DNA of 64,000 nucleotides from an uncultured Alphaproteobacteria bacterium (GCA_937923625.1 CALDTV010000007.1:1-64000), one strand, 5' to 3'; numbered from the stretch's first letter, positions 26,810 to 36,505 are shown. Notes: generated from the sequence alone by a model not told the origin. Program-made: numbers and translations.

Positions 26810-26963
26810 AAAATTATTTTTCATAAACTTTTGATTTTAAACGTATTTTTAACTGTTTCTTGCTACTATATTATGGATATAAAGGGCACATAGAGCGTCA
26901 AATTTCCATTCAAAGAACGCCCTGTGATAGAATAAGATATAAGAAAAAATTGGGGTGCGTGCA

Positions 26964-28769
26964 ATGGTACAAGTAATGAACTATAATCTAAATTTGAAAG
27001 TATTTTTATTTTCATCTTTTGTGTTTTTGGCAGGGCTTTTGTTTTTTGCCAACACGGCAAAAGCTGTTGTTGTGGGCGCTACGGCGCAGCCAGTAACGCC
27101 TAGCTTTGTCATCGTGAATCCACCCATTACTGAAATTCAATATGATCTTGTCAGGGCAATTGATGAGGACAACGCGGCAGCAGCAACAGATGCATTAGGA
27201 AGATTAGTTAATGAATTTAAAATAGCAGGCATTGAAGATCCTTTTGGTTTAATGGCAAACCTTGAGCCTGGACAAGCCTCTGCTATTGGTCATGTTGGGG
27301 GCCATCTTGCGCAAGCTATAGACGATAAAGATCCTGCCGCTATCGCTGATGCCATTGGCGAGCTTGCTGCCTTCACAGGCTGGACAATCAACAAAAACAG
27401 TACTGCAGGACTCGGCTATATAAGTGGCGATCTTATCAGCGCGATCGATAATGAAGACCCAGCCGCAGCTGTTGATGCAGTTCGCGAGCTTTTTGATTAT
27501 TTTAATCTTACTGACAATGCCAATGGTACCATCGTTGGTGGAATCTCTGGCGACTTGATAAATGCCATTAATTCAAAGGATCCAGCAGCAGCAGCACGTG
27601 CCGCTTCTCAACTGGCTATTGCGTTACAAGGTTTGAATGCTGGCATTCCGCTTGTGGAAGCTTATCCTTACTATATAACGGGCTACAGCTATGGTGGCGG
27701 CATCCCAAAACCTCATTATAATTTAGCGAATCCTCATTATAATTTAGCTAGCCCTCACTACAATTTGGCTAAACCAAATTATAATCCAACAACTAAGCCA
27801 TATTATAACCAGCCGAAACTTAATTATAATGCACAAAATGTTGCTATGACGCCTCCTACACGAACCAGTTCTAAAAAGGCTGGCGATACACTAGGCGGCG
27901 TTATTACGAATACTTTAGAATCACTTCAAACAACCCCAGGAATAATCTCTGTTATAGCTTATATTATGGGATTGATTTTAGGATTCATGGGCATTATCAA
28001 GCTTAAAGAGCATGTTGAAAACCCTAACCAGACACAAATTTGGGATCCCATTAAGCGGTTTGTAGCGGGTGGATTTTTCTTTGCCCTACCTTACGTTATT
28101 GGCGTTGTTACAAATACAGTGGCTGATGGCGGCAGAAATCTGGCGGGAACCAACTATAATACTACTGGTGCCATTGGTAACGGATTAGATGCAAAATTAG
28201 TGAACCTTATGGCCGACATATGGGTACCGATGCAAGGAGCCTTTATCGTATTTGCTTACCTTGCTGGATTGGTTTTATTACTTATTGGTATCTCACGCCT
28301 GTTAAAAACAGAACAAGAAGGCGCCCGTGGTCCTTTAGGCATCGGAACAGTTATGACCTTTCTAGTTGCGGGTGTTTTACTCTCCTTAAACAAAATTTTA
28401 GGCGCAACAAACACATCAATTTTTGAAACTGATGTGATGGGCACCGCAAGCTTGGCAACAGCATATGTGACAGCAATGGGGACACCCGCAGCAGGTCATG
28501 CAAATGCGGTTATTGGTGCAATCATGGCTTTTGTGGCTATCTTAGGCTGGATAAGCTTTATACGCGGTTTCTTTATCATGCGTGGCGTTGCAGAAGGCAA
28601 CCAGCAATCATCAGCCATGGCAGGCATAACACATATCTTAGGTGGCGCTGTAGCCGTTAACTTAGGCGCATTCATAAATGCCGTCCAAAATACGTTGGGC
28701 ATATCCAATTTAGGGTTGCAATTAAGCGCTGCTGAACCGTATTTAACAAGCGTGACGATGATAGTCTAA
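26964..28769 (+). CDS. DotP/DotE-like membrane protein with three tandem modules and an N-terminal repeat domain
   Basis: 601 residues from the ATG at 26964, which has a GGGG ribosome-binding site; a GTG three codons earlier is possible. After a signal-like helix (about 8-32) come four repeats of 40-56 residues, each with a D/H-L-x-x-AI-x-x-x-DPAA-type core. Next is a linker with repeated PHYNLA units (residues ~250-290), then three two-helix modules. Module 1 (FMGIIKLKEHVENP ... AGGFFFALP) aligns clearly with the small IcmD/DotP protein at 34435 (LGILKIKDHVENP ... AGGALFALP); modules 2 and 3 are more distant copies. It is thus likely an inner-membrane part of the Dot/Icm machine, perhaps a fused DotP-DotE or a pilin-like subunit. 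DotA is larger and does not look like this. Confidence 0.65.
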   Translation: MVQVMNYNLNLKVFLFSSFVFLAGLLFFANTAKAVVVGATAQPVTPSFVIVNPPITEIQYDLVRAIDEDNAAAATDALGRLVNEFKIAGIEDPFGLMANLEPGQASAIGHVGGHLAQAIDDKDPAAIADAIGELAAFTGWTINKNSTAGLGYISGDLISAIDNEDPAAAVDAVRELFDYFNLTDNANGTIVGGISGDLINAINSKDPAAAARAASQLAIALQGLNAGIPLVEAYPYYITGYSYGGGIPKPHYNLANPHYNLASPHYNLAKPNYNPTTKPYYNQPKLNYNAQNVAMTPPTRTSSKKAGDTLGGVITNTLESLQTTPGIISVIAYIMGLILGFMGIIKLKEHVENPNQTQIWDPIKRFVAGGFFFALPYVIGVVTNTVADGGRNLAGTNYNTTGAIGNGLDAKLVNLMADIWVPMQGAFIVFAYLAGLVLLLIGISRLLKTEQEGARGPLGIGTVMTFLVAGVLLSLNKILGATNTSIFETDVMGTASLATAYVTAMGTPAAGHANAVIGAIMAFVAILGWISFIRGFFIMRGVAEGNQQSSAMAGITHILGGAVAVNLGAFINAVQNTLGISNLGLQLSAAEPYLTSVTMIV

Positions 28770-28771
28770 TT

Positions 28772-28792
28772 TTACTTTTCATCGAAAAGTAA
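28772..28792 (+). terminator. Weak hairpin after the DotP/DotE-like gene
   Basis: Perfect 9-bp arms TTACTTTTC and GAAAAGTAA around an ATC loop, starting 3 bases after the stop codon. There is no long T tail, so termination is plausible but not certain. Confidence 0.45.
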
Positions 28793-28850
28793 TCCTTAAA
28801 TTTTCAAAAACAATCTCGCACTTTGCTTTGTTGCATGATAAAAATTATCC

Positions 28851-30092
28851 ATGTCAAAAAGCAACTCTTTAACAACAGATATTCTTGTCGCTGGCGCTGG
28901 CCTTGCAGGTCTTATACAAACACTGCATTTAGCGCAAAATGGCTTTAATGTTATTTGTGTTGATCAAGGAGATATATCAGCCAAAAATGCAACGCAGCAT
29001 GATATGCGCACGACTGCCATCTCATATGGCTCACATATACTTCTAAAAGAGATTAGCATTTGGAAGGATCTATTGCCGCACGCTTGTCCAATAAGTAATA
29101 TACAAATATTAGATGGAAATTCTGACTGCCTGTTAGATTTTAATATTGACGAAGTTCAGAATGATATCGCAAACGATAATCCTGCTTTTGGTTGGATCAT
29201 TGAAAATTACATGCTCCGTCAGGCTTTATATGATGCCATTGAAAAAGACAGCAACGCTGATTATCAACCAAATAGTAAAATTAAAGATTATGAGTATACT
29301 GAAAATTCAATCACGGCAATTTTAGAAAAAAACACGATTACCGCAAAGCTTGTTATTGGCGCTGATGGTCGTCGCTCCTTTACAAGAGACTGGATGAATG
29401 TTGGCACAAAAGAATGGTCCTACAACCAAGAAGCCATCGTATCCATCATTCAACATGAAAACCCTCACAATAATATAGCTGTTGAGCATTTCAGACATGA
29501 AGGCCCTTTCGCGGTTTTACCAATGATATCTGATAAACAAGGAAATCACAGGTCTTCAATCGTTTGGACAGAGCATAAAAAGAAAAAATCCAGCGTTAAT
29601 TTTGACGAGCCTGTATTTTTAAATGCCATCAATGCCCGCTTACCTGAATTCTATGGTCGCGCATCAAAAGCTCAAAAAATTGCGGCTTATCCTTTAACGT
29701 TTAATCATGCCTACAGCTATATTATATCGCGTATCGCGCTCATCGGGGATGCCGCCCATGGAATCCACCCTATTGCAGGACAAGGGCTAAATTTAGGGTT
29801 ACGGGATGTAATGGCCTTAACCACGACACTAACAAAGGCGAGAGAAGCAGATCAAGATATCGGAGACGAAGAAGTTTTAAAAAAATATCAACGCGAAAGA
29901 AAACCTGACAATATAAAGATGGCGGCGGCGACTGATACCTTAAACAAGTTATTTTCTAACAATATCGCACCCGTCAAAAAAATGCGCCAAGTGGGCTTGA
30001 AAATTATTGGCCGTATAAAACCTGCGAAGACGTTCTTTATGAAACAAGCAATGGGTTTACATACACAAAGTAGCAATAATAAGAAAATATGA
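28851..30092 (+). CDS. UbiH/COQ6-family FAD-dependent monooxygenase
   Basis: A 413-residue flavoprotein of the ubiquinone-hydroxylase family. It has the Rossmann start VAGAGLAGLIQTLHLA (about 13-28), the ATG-like DMRTTAISYG region, VIGADGRRS (the DG motif), and ALIGDAAHGIHPIAGQGLNLGLRD (GD motif). These enzymes hydroxylate the ring of ubiquinone precursors at the inner membrane. Which ring position is served cannot be told (UbiH, UbiF, UbiL and UbiM look alike), so no symbol is given. It stands alone between secretion genes and is convergent with the 30100 gene. Confidence 0.88.
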   Translation: MSKSNSLTTDILVAGAGLAGLIQTLHLAQNGFNVICVDQGDISAKNATQHDMRTTAISYGSHILLKEISIWKDLLPHACPISNIQILDGNSDCLLDFNIDEVQNDIANDNPAFGWIIENYMLRQALYDAIEKDSNADYQPNSKIKDYEYTENSITAILEKNTITAKLVIGADGRRSFTRDWMNVGTKEWSYNQEAIVSIIQHENPHNNIAVEHFRHEGPFAVLPMISDKQGNHRSSIVWTEHKKKKSSVNFDEPVFLNAINARLPEFYGRASKAQKIAAYPLTFNHAYSYIISRIALIGDAAHGIHPIAGQGLNLGLRDVMALTTTLTKAREADQDIGDEEVLKKYQRERKPDNIKMAAATDTLNKLFSNNIAPVKKMRQVGLKIIGRIKPAKTFFMKQAMGLHTQSSNNKKI

Positions 30093-30099
30093 TTTGCTG

Positions 30100-30579
30100 C
30101 TAAGGCAAACTCAGATCAGGATCCTGAGACATTATAGCGGCGGGCGATCCAGATTTATTATACAAATCTATATATTTTTTCTGCACCTCATAAAGCCGCC
30201 CTTTACCTTTAGAACGCTCTTTTTGGGTTATATCTTTAATATGATCAAAAAAGGCGCGATCCATCTGCACACCCAATGTCGGATCTTGACGGAACGTGCA
30301 TTCGATCATTTCAATTTGATACTCACCGAATGCATCAATATGGTTATAATGAATTCTGACAGCTGTGGGATATTGCTCCACATAAGAATGATTCATACTC
30401 TGCGGAAAAGGCACTTGTAGTTCTAAAAAAGATTGGCAAAGGCCATACAAAATAGAGCCCTTACGCGGCGTGCATGATTGCACAATAATGACAATCAAAA
30501 AAATACTAAAAAAAAGTCCAGCACCAACGACAATGCCTTTTGTACCAAACAATTTTTCTTTTAATTTTTTGAAATCCAC
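30100..30579 (-). CDS. Unknown membrane-anchored protein in the dotO operon
   Basis: A 159-residue protein with a basic cytoplasmic start, one membrane helix (about 17-36) ending in SCTP, and a periplasmic remainder of about 120 residues. The cysteine after the helix is not in a good lipobox. No family recognised. It follows dotO by 16 bases and is the last gene of the icmD-icmJ-dotO operon, so it is probably a lineage-specific part of the secretion apparatus, possibly in the place of IncI TraV; that is inference from order only. Confidence 0.6.
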   Translation of the reverse strand: MDFKKLKEKLFGTKGIVVGAGLFFSIFLIVIIVQSCTPRKGSILYGLCQSFLELQVPFPQSMNHSYVEQYPTAVRIHYNHIDAFGEYQIEMIECTFRQDPTLGVQMDRAFFDHIKDITQKERSKGKGRLYEVQKKYIDLYNKSGSPAAIMSQDPDLSLP

Positions 30580-30595
30580 TATCTTATTTTACCCA

Positions 30596-33595
30596 TCATT
30601 CAGCAGGGGCTTGCTTTAAAGAAGGCTTATCAAAGGCCTCATTACTTGCCTCCACCAGCTCTTCAACAATTTTATCAATAACCGCACTTTGTGCCGCAGA
30701 TTTGGTTTCGCCTTTTTCGGCTAAGCTAATGATGCGGCGTTTGATTTCACCGCGCGCACTTCCACCGGGGAAATTCGCCGCCAGCATTTGACGGGCGCGG
30801 CCTGCACCAAGCTTATCATATAAGCGCGTACGGATAGCCACATCTTCAGACGATGTCGATAACGCCCATAATTCAATAGGGCCTAGAGTGTTGTAAAGAT
30901 GTTGTTCATAACGCCCATCAGTCGTTCCCAATACAAATAAAACTGGCGCGCCGCCAGCTTTAGGGCCTGTTAGCTTGTGACGAATAACATTTTTAGCCGT
31001 TGTTGATAGGCCAAATCGATCAACAATATTATCAACTGCCTGATCAGAAATAGCCGTACCGAGAACCCATATTCCCGTTGCAAGGTCAATCATGCTATCA
31101 TCAAAATCATCTAATAATTGTGACGTTAGAGCAATCTGTACCCCCCGTTTACGCCCTTCCCGAACATCACGAATAACCTGATTTCTGACTGATTTTGACT
31201 TATTGGTCCGATGGAATTCATCATAACAAAGACGTTTTGGTGTCTCCATAATATCTTGAAGCCGCATCTCATGCCAATGTCTAAACTTTTCAGGAATAGC
31301 GCTTAACATCTCAGGACCCATCCACCAAGCGCGCACAAGAACATGTCTTGCCAGCATGTACATAATAGCCGTTTGACGATCTGCTGTGTCATCACCTTGG
31401 GGGGACACATCCATTAAATCCAACGAACAAACACGCGCACCTGATAAATCAAATCGCGTAATACCTGATAAAATAGGAAACTCCCGAATAGCAGAAGTGA
31501 TCATCCGCTCAAACGCGTTAATAATGTTTTCTGTCGTAGAACCGACAGAGGTTTGTTCCAATAAGTCGCGAATTTGCGGGCGGCGTGAAGCTGTAACAGC
31601 ATCTGATAAGGTTGGTGCAGCATGGCGTTGGGCTTTTTTCGCCAATTCATACTCTTCCGCATCATACAAGCGCTCCACAATGTCCCACCAATAAGGATCG
31701 GCAGGTAAATGGATATCATATTTTTGAATAGCCTCATCAATATCGGCTTCAAGGCGCGATAAATAGGGGCGTGGCTCTGCGTTTGCGGCAGCATCATCGC
31801 GCCAGCGGAACATTTCATCAACAACCAGTCCTGCCAATTGCTGTATCCCATCATAAGCTGTTTCTGCACCAGGCGGCGTACATAACAATGTCATCAGCTC
31901 AACAAGATAGCTTCGCTCATCTAATAATGGATAGCGACAGCCTAACTGCGTATCAAATGGATTCACCGCATAATCTTGAGTCATTCTCAGGCGGAAATAC
32001 TCGGCTTCATGCTGTCGCTCTGCTGGCATTGCTTCTTTAATCATTGAGATCATACCCGAAGATGACGGCCCAATATCAATCACGGCGATAAATGGCAGCT
32101 TTGAAATTCCAGGACTTAGAATACAAGCCATATTTAAAGAGTTTAAAAGGACAGACTTACCCGCGCCCGGTTGCGCAAACATGAGATCAAACCACGTCGT
32201 TGTTAAATTTGTCCCTGTTTGATAGGGCCATACTTTCCCATCAGGCGTTCGAAAGAGCATCGCCCCTTTATCAAAAGGGGAAGAAGGACGCTGCCACGGC
32301 ATTAATTTCATCACTTCATACATTGGCGCAATCGCCGAAGGCGCTGTCCCAGCGCAATGAATACCCAATGCAGACGACATCACGCAATCAAGCGGATCAC
32401 CAGAAAACTCACTTACTTGGCAATACCCCCAACTCTCCAATGATTGCACCAAATTAGACAAGCGGTTTTGTAATAATTTTACTTCCCCCTGCGGCGCCCA
32501 AGTCGCGACTGAAACACGCATACGAACAACTGGCTCTTTTCGGGCCATACGTTGCAATCCTTCGAGGGAGTATTTTATTTGCTTATTAACGGCATTCGTC
32601 ACGCCCAACAATGTCGACAAAAAAGCACGCATGCCAATTGTATAGACTCCGCCCCCTTCAATAAGAAAAGAAATACGATAAGGAACTTTTGCATCAAACA
32701 GACGATTGAGTAGCATCGGAAAAGGGCTAGGGTCCATAGGAGCGAGAGTCATATCCGCGCCCCCCCAAAGCTGGTTACCAATACGGACAATAGATTCATT
32801 TATGACTTGAGCATCCGCAAGCGCCAATTGCTGTCGCAATGGCGGCCATAAAATTTCTGACATATCCGTTTTGTTTGTTGGGGCACGCGGACGAATTTCA
32901 TCCCCCGGCAAACTTGCTTTCCAATCTTCATGGGCCTTATCTGGATAAAGATTATTTTTAACAGCTTTTAAGCCATCATGGACATTCATAACTGACGCAG
33001 AAATAGCAAGCTCATCTAAAGATGACATGACAGAGGCCACGTAACTTTTATGCCTTGTTTTTAAAGCATCCAATGCAGCATGCGGATTTTGCGATTGGCC
33101 AGCATTTACCCATTTTTTCTTACGTGATTCACTCACCACACGTTTAACTTCATTTTTAGTTAAAACTGATGGGCGCGTCCATAAAACATAGTAACATTCC
33201 TCATAGGATAAATAGCGAGATAAATGACGCACACGCTCTGTAAAAAGATCCTCAACTTTAAGACCGACATCTTTGGCTGTTTGGCGTGATGCCTTCATTA
33301 AATCATTTAAATTTGATTGAATCCGCTGAGGATCGCGCACAAAATAAACTTGCAAGGCATGCCCTACACGGTCAAAACGCGCCCCAATTTTTAATGTAGC
33401 TCCTTCAATAAGGTGATTATACTCCTCTTGGCCAACCAACTGACGGCTCCCTTGAATTTTGATATAGGTCAGTAGCGATCCATCCGAGGACACCATTGTT
33501 TGGTCATCATCTGATATTTCAAGGCGGATATAGCTTTCCAGCGTTTGTTTCATCGCTGTTTGATAAGGCGCTAAAATTTTATCTAGAAATTTCAT
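30596..33595 (-). CDS. dotO: Dot/Icm type IVB secretion ATPase DotO/IcmB
   Basis: A 999-residue VirB4-like ATPase, matching the length of IcmB/DotO and IncI TraU. The Walker A loop is AQPGAGKSVLLNS (about residues 474-486), the Walker B region is RLCYDEFHRTNKS, and a downstream TSQLLDDFDD fits the arginine-finger/sensor area of this family. It sits at the cytoplasmic face and powers assembly or transport together with DotB. Upstream neighbours are icmJ/dotN and icmD/dotP, the same order as TraR/Q-TraT-TraU in IncI plasmids. About 130 bases separate it from icmJ, enough for an internal promoter. Confidence 0.92.
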   Translation of the reverse strand: MKFLDKILAPYQTAMKQTLESYIRLEISDDDQTMVSSDGSLLTYIKIQGSRQLVGQEEYNHLIEGATLKIGARFDRVGHALQVYFVRDPQRIQSNLNDLMKASRQTAKDVGLKVEDLFTERVRHLSRYLSYEECYYVLWTRPSVLTKNEVKRVVSESRKKKWVNAGQSQNPHAALDALKTRHKSYVASVMSSLDELAISASVMNVHDGLKAVKNNLYPDKAHEDWKASLPGDEIRPRAPTNKTDMSEILWPPLRQQLALADAQVINESIVRIGNQLWGGADMTLAPMDPSPFPMLLNRLFDAKVPYRISFLIEGGGVYTIGMRAFLSTLLGVTNAVNKQIKYSLEGLQRMARKEPVVRMRVSVATWAPQGEVKLLQNRLSNLVQSLESWGYCQVSEFSGDPLDCVMSSALGIHCAGTAPSAIAPMYEVMKLMPWQRPSSPFDKGAMLFRTPDGKVWPYQTGTNLTTTWFDLMFAQPGAGKSVLLNSLNMACILSPGISKLPFIAVIDIGPSSSGMISMIKEAMPAERQHEAEYFRLRMTQDYAVNPFDTQLGCRYPLLDERSYLVELMTLLCTPPGAETAYDGIQQLAGLVVDEMFRWRDDAAANAEPRPYLSRLEADIDEAIQKYDIHLPADPYWWDIVERLYDAEEYELAKKAQRHAAPTLSDAVTASRRPQIRDLLEQTSVGSTTENIINAFERMITSAIREFPILSGITRFDLSGARVCSLDLMDVSPQGDDTADRQTAIMYMLARHVLVRAWWMGPEMLSAIPEKFRHWHEMRLQDIMETPKRLCYDEFHRTNKSKSVRNQVIRDVREGRKRGVQIALTSQLLDDFDDSMIDLATGIWVLGTAISDQAVDNIVDRFGLSTTAKNVIRHKLTGPKAGGAPVLFVLGTTDGRYEQHLYNTLGPIELWALSTSSEDVAIRTRLYDKLGAGRARQMLAANFPGGSARGEIKRRIISLAEKGETKSAAQSAVIDKIVEELVEASNEAFDKPSLKQAPAE

Positions 33596-33728
33596 TTTGA
33601 ATAGATTTTGATGCCATTAAATCGAATTATAAAGATATTATATATTGTCTTAATAACATAGAAAAAACACGCCTTTAGTCCCTCATTAACCTGTATTGAA
33701 ATTCATAAAGGAAAAAGAGGCTAATGTT

Positions 33729-34433
33729 TCACGCAATATCTGCCAGCTTAGCGTAGAAATTTTTCCATTGGTTGGGCACTTTATTGCCAAAAGGGCCATC
33801 TTTCGACCGCCAATAAGCAAGAATTTGGGGGAATTGGTTAAACTCCAAATCACCTTCTTTAATAATACGGCGGTCTAATGGAAAAAGCCGCACGCCTTCA
33901 AGCTTTTGATCGCGCATAGCGTAATGCTTTGGCAAAAGAAAATCCTGCATCACCAGCGCTAAAACACGTGGATCATCAGTATGCAACCTTGCTTTTGCTT
34001 CTTCACGTCGGTTCATGAGCGTTTCTAAGGCTTTCTTTGCTGTCTCTGACATTGACCCTTGTGAGATCCGTGCCACATAGATAGCGCGCGCAATATGATG
34101 TAATTCAGTTTGTGATATCTCAGGCAGCCACACCAATACGCCCGAACGCATTTGGTCAACCTTATCTAAATCAAAGCATTGATGGCAAAAAATACAAGCT
34201 GTGATTAAATTTTCTATTTTGTGATTATGATGATCATTATCCAAAAAATGTACATCTTGATATTTTTTAGATTCAAATCCGCAGATTTGACAGATATTTT
34301 TGTCGCGCATTAATATTTTTTGACGAATTTCAGGCGGCAAAACGCCTGTAGCGTCCTGAGGGGCGCTAGAAGAATTTTGAGCACCGCGCTTTTTCTGCGC
34401 GATGCCCAATGAAATAGGATAGGTATTATTCAA
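33729..34433 (-). CDS. dotN: Dot/Icm protein DotN/IcmJ (HNH-like zinc protein)
   Basis: 234 residues from a TTG start one base after the icmD stop; the next Met would cut off the conserved SLGIAQKKRG, so the TTG is preferred. The core is a zinc-binding HNH-like fold: CQICGF, then HFLDNDHHNHKIENL and CIFCHQC. In Legionella DotN (IcmJ) binds the coupling-protein complex of DotL and DotM and is not a working nuclease. After the zinc part, VWLPEISQTELHHIARAIYVAR matches my memory of the IcmJ/TraT C-terminal half. A free-standing HNH endonuclease is the alternative, but operon position favours DotN. Confidence 0.85.
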   Translation of the reverse strand: MNNTYPISLGIAQKKRGAQNSSSAPQDATGVLPPEIRQKILMRDKNICQICGFESKKYQDVHFLDNDHHNHKIENLITACIFCHQCFDLDKVDQMRSGVLVWLPEISQTELHHIARAIYVARISQGSMSETAKKALETLMNRREEAKARLHTDDPRVLALVMQDFLLPKHYAMRDQKLEGVRLFPLDRRIIKEGDLEFNQFPQILAYWRSKDGPFGNKVPNQWKNFYAKLADIA

Positions 34434-34434
34434 T

Positions 34435-34857
34435 TTATGGCGTCACAACACCAAACTGAACAGCGTTTAGACCTGGGCCTTGAACACCCTGACTGACACC
34501 AATTGTATTTTGCATTGCTTCGTAAACCATTGGTAGGGCAAATAGTGCTCCCCCTGCGGCCAAACGAATCGCACCATGCGATAATGGAGCATTTGAAGGG
34601 TTTTCAACGTGATCTTTAATCTTCAAGATCCCCAATACCCCAAGCAAAATACCAAACATATAAGCCAAGCCAGATAAAAGACCTGGTAGGTTTGCAATGG
34701 ATTCTGTCATATTTGCAGCAATATCACTAAAGTCTTGGTTACCTGTGGTACCAGTTCCAATAGCAACCTGCGCTGCGGCATCTTCTGCGCCACTCATAAT
34801 CCCGATTGTTACGGCAGCAGAAAGCTTTAATCCTTGTTTTTTAATAAATGTCATCAT
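34435..34857 (-). CDS. icmD: Dot/Icm inner-membrane protein DotP/IcmD
   Basis: A 140-residue protein with a signal-like N-terminus (residues 9-29) and two further helices (about 57-78 and 93-112). The loop GILKIKDHVENPSNAPL and the AGGALFALP start of the last helix are the signature of the IcmD/DotP and IncI TraQ/TraR family. It is the first gene of the leftward icmD-icmJ-dotO-unknown operon. The ATG has a strong AAAGGAG ribosome-binding site. The same module occurs three times in the protein at 26964-28769. Confidence 0.85.
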   Translation of the reverse strand: MMTFIKKQGLKLSAAVTIGIMSGAEDAAAQVAIGTGTTGNQDFSDIAANMTESIANLPGLLSGLAYMFGILLGVLGILKIKDHVENPSNAPLSHGAIRLAAGGALFALPMVYEAMQNTIGVSQGVQGPGLNAVQFGVVTP

Positions 34858-35150
34858 TTTTAGTCTCCTTTTTAAATATACACTAAGTAAATAAATTTTC
34901 TCTCATCCGCTTAATGTTAAATCCATTATAGCGGATTTAACTTTTAAATGCGATTTTGTCGATATTCACTGAATTAAGTTATCAAAAATATCTTACATCT
35001 TTATTAAAACACATTTTGACGAAATAAGGCAAATTTGAGGCGTTAAAAATGGCAAAAAAATCATAAGCAATTGATTTTAAATAAGAAAAATTGCCTTTTT
35101 TGCGCCTTATTTAAGATCACGTAATATTAATTTTTTCATAAAAATGCGCT
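34858..35150 (-). promoter_or_regulatory. icmD operon promoter region with an inverted repeat around the -10
   Basis: On the - strand a TATAAT (34925-34930) lies exactly between 9-bp arms GTTAAATCC (34916-34924) and GGATTTAAC (34933-34941), an operator-like palindrome; no good -35 is seen. Farther up are AATAAGGCAAA (35023-35033) and a hairpin with arms TTAAATAAG (35077-35085) and CTTATTTAA (35106-35114) that may end dotF transcription. Confidence 0.6.
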
Positions 35151-36494
35151 TTATTGCCGAATTTTACCTGTCGTTCCTTGAACGATCCATTTATTTGATT
35201 GATACGAAATAGCGGTAATTCTTCCTATTCCATCCAAAGAATCGCCCACAATAACTGGTTTTAATGATTGTTGACCCTTTTTAGAAACCCACGCCTTCCC
35301 AGGCTGTGCCGCACGCAACTCCCAAGAAACGTTAGAAGCGCTGCGAACATTCGCTTTTTTTCTAGCCACAGGCTGAGAGAGTTGTCGCTCTTTTGGAGGG
35401 GCGGTCACAATCGCATTCGAGGCAGATCGCGTAGACTTTATTGATTGCAGCTGACGTTCGAGAGCCTGCACGCGATTCTGCGCGGCGCTATTCACACGTG
35501 ATATTTCATTTTCCATGTTATTCAAACGCCCCATGATTGTTTCTAATCTTTGCAAGATCAGCTCATCAGTGGCTGAAGAAACAACCTCAACCTCAGGCGC
35601 AAATGTGACCTCTTCCATCACTTCTGAGGTGACGAGAGGAATTTCTTCTAAAGATACGATCTCTGGAACGATCTCTGGGACAATCTCTGGCGCGCTTTCA
35701 ATCATAGTTGTTTGAACGTCCATCTCATCATCAATAAGTAAACTAGACTGATCTTGCGCATCGAACAGAACGACTTCTTCTGCCAGAGACTCACTTACAA
35801 CCACCTCTTCAGTAACGCTCTCTTCTTGCACAGGCGGACGCGGGATTTCTATATTGGAAAGGGTGGGCAATTCTTCCTGTGCAACAGGCATTTCAGCAGA
35901 AACAACAGGCGCTGGCATTGGTGGCGCATCATCTAATTCTACCTTAACAGCATCAAGAGCATCCGTTTCATACAAAAAGCCTTGGCTTGTTGCCGTGTCA
36001 TTTTGGGGTATATTTGCATCAGAATTATTGGGTTGCGCCGTATTTTCAGCTTCTGCTTCCCCAAAAATAGTGCCCTCTGTTGCCCCTTGCAAACTTAAAG
36101 AGGATTGATAACGATTGCTTGGGGCATTTGTCGGCTGAGATTTCGTTAGCTGAAACCCAAAAATGCCAAGACCTAATAAAACAGCCAATCCAATAACAAT
36201 TGTATTAAAACTTAAATTAAATTTTGATTGCTTCTCACCGCCAGCAAGTGGCACTTCGTCATCGTTGAAACTATCTTCGTCCCAATTCTCATCGGCATCG
36301 GCGTTTAATTCATCTTCCGAATAAAAATCATCTTCAACAAAGCCCTCTTCAGACGGTTCTTCTGTGAACTCGGGCTCATTGAAATTCTCATCCTCAAAAT
36401 CATTATCATCGACAAAGTCAGCATCGAAGTCATCTTCAAAACTATCTTCGAGGATTTCGTCGTAAAAATCATCATTTTGCTTATTATCGCTCAT
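35151..36494 (-). CDS. dotF: DotF/IcmG-like Dot/Icm core protein
   Basis: 447 residues: an extremely acidic cytoplasmic tail (1-85), one membrane helix (about 97-116), a long Pro/Glu/Val-rich periplasmic linker, a coiled coil (about 300-345), and a compact C-terminal domain (WELRAAQPGKAWVSKKG, VGDSLDGIGRITAIS). That ending resembles the IcmG/DotF and IncI TraP C-terminus. DotF is an inner-membrane component that contacts DotG in the core complex. Legionella IcmG is about 269 residues, so the linker and tail are enlarged here. It is the last gene of dotI-dotH-dotG-dotF, the TraM-N-O-P order. Confidence 0.7.
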   Translation of the reverse strand: MSDNKQNDDFYDEILEDSFEDDFDADFVDDNDFEDENFNEPEFTEEPSEEGFVEDDFYSEDELNADADENWDEDSFNDDEVPLAGGEKQSKFNLSFNTIVIGLAVLLGLGIFGFQLTKSQPTNAPSNRYQSSLSLQGATEGTIFGEAEAENTAQPNNSDANIPQNDTATSQGFLYETDALDAVKVELDDAPPMPAPVVSAEMPVAQEELPTLSNIEIPRPPVQEESVTEEVVVSESLAEEVVLFDAQDQSSLLIDDEMDVQTTMIESAPEIVPEIVPEIVSLEEIPLVTSEVMEEVTFAPEVEVVSSATDELILQRLETIMGRLNNMENEISRVNSAAQNRVQALERQLQSIKSTRSASNAIVTAPPKERQLSQPVARKKANVRSASNVSWELRAAQPGKAWVSKKGQQSLKPVIVGDSLDGIGRITAISYQSNKWIVQGTTGKIRQ

Positions 36495-36505
36495 AAATAT
36501 TACCT

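Noticed and set aside
33729-34433. HNH homing endonuclease or mobile-element nuclease
   Set aside because: Position between icmD and dotO and the C-terminal half fit DotN/IcmJ, a non-nuclease zinc protein.
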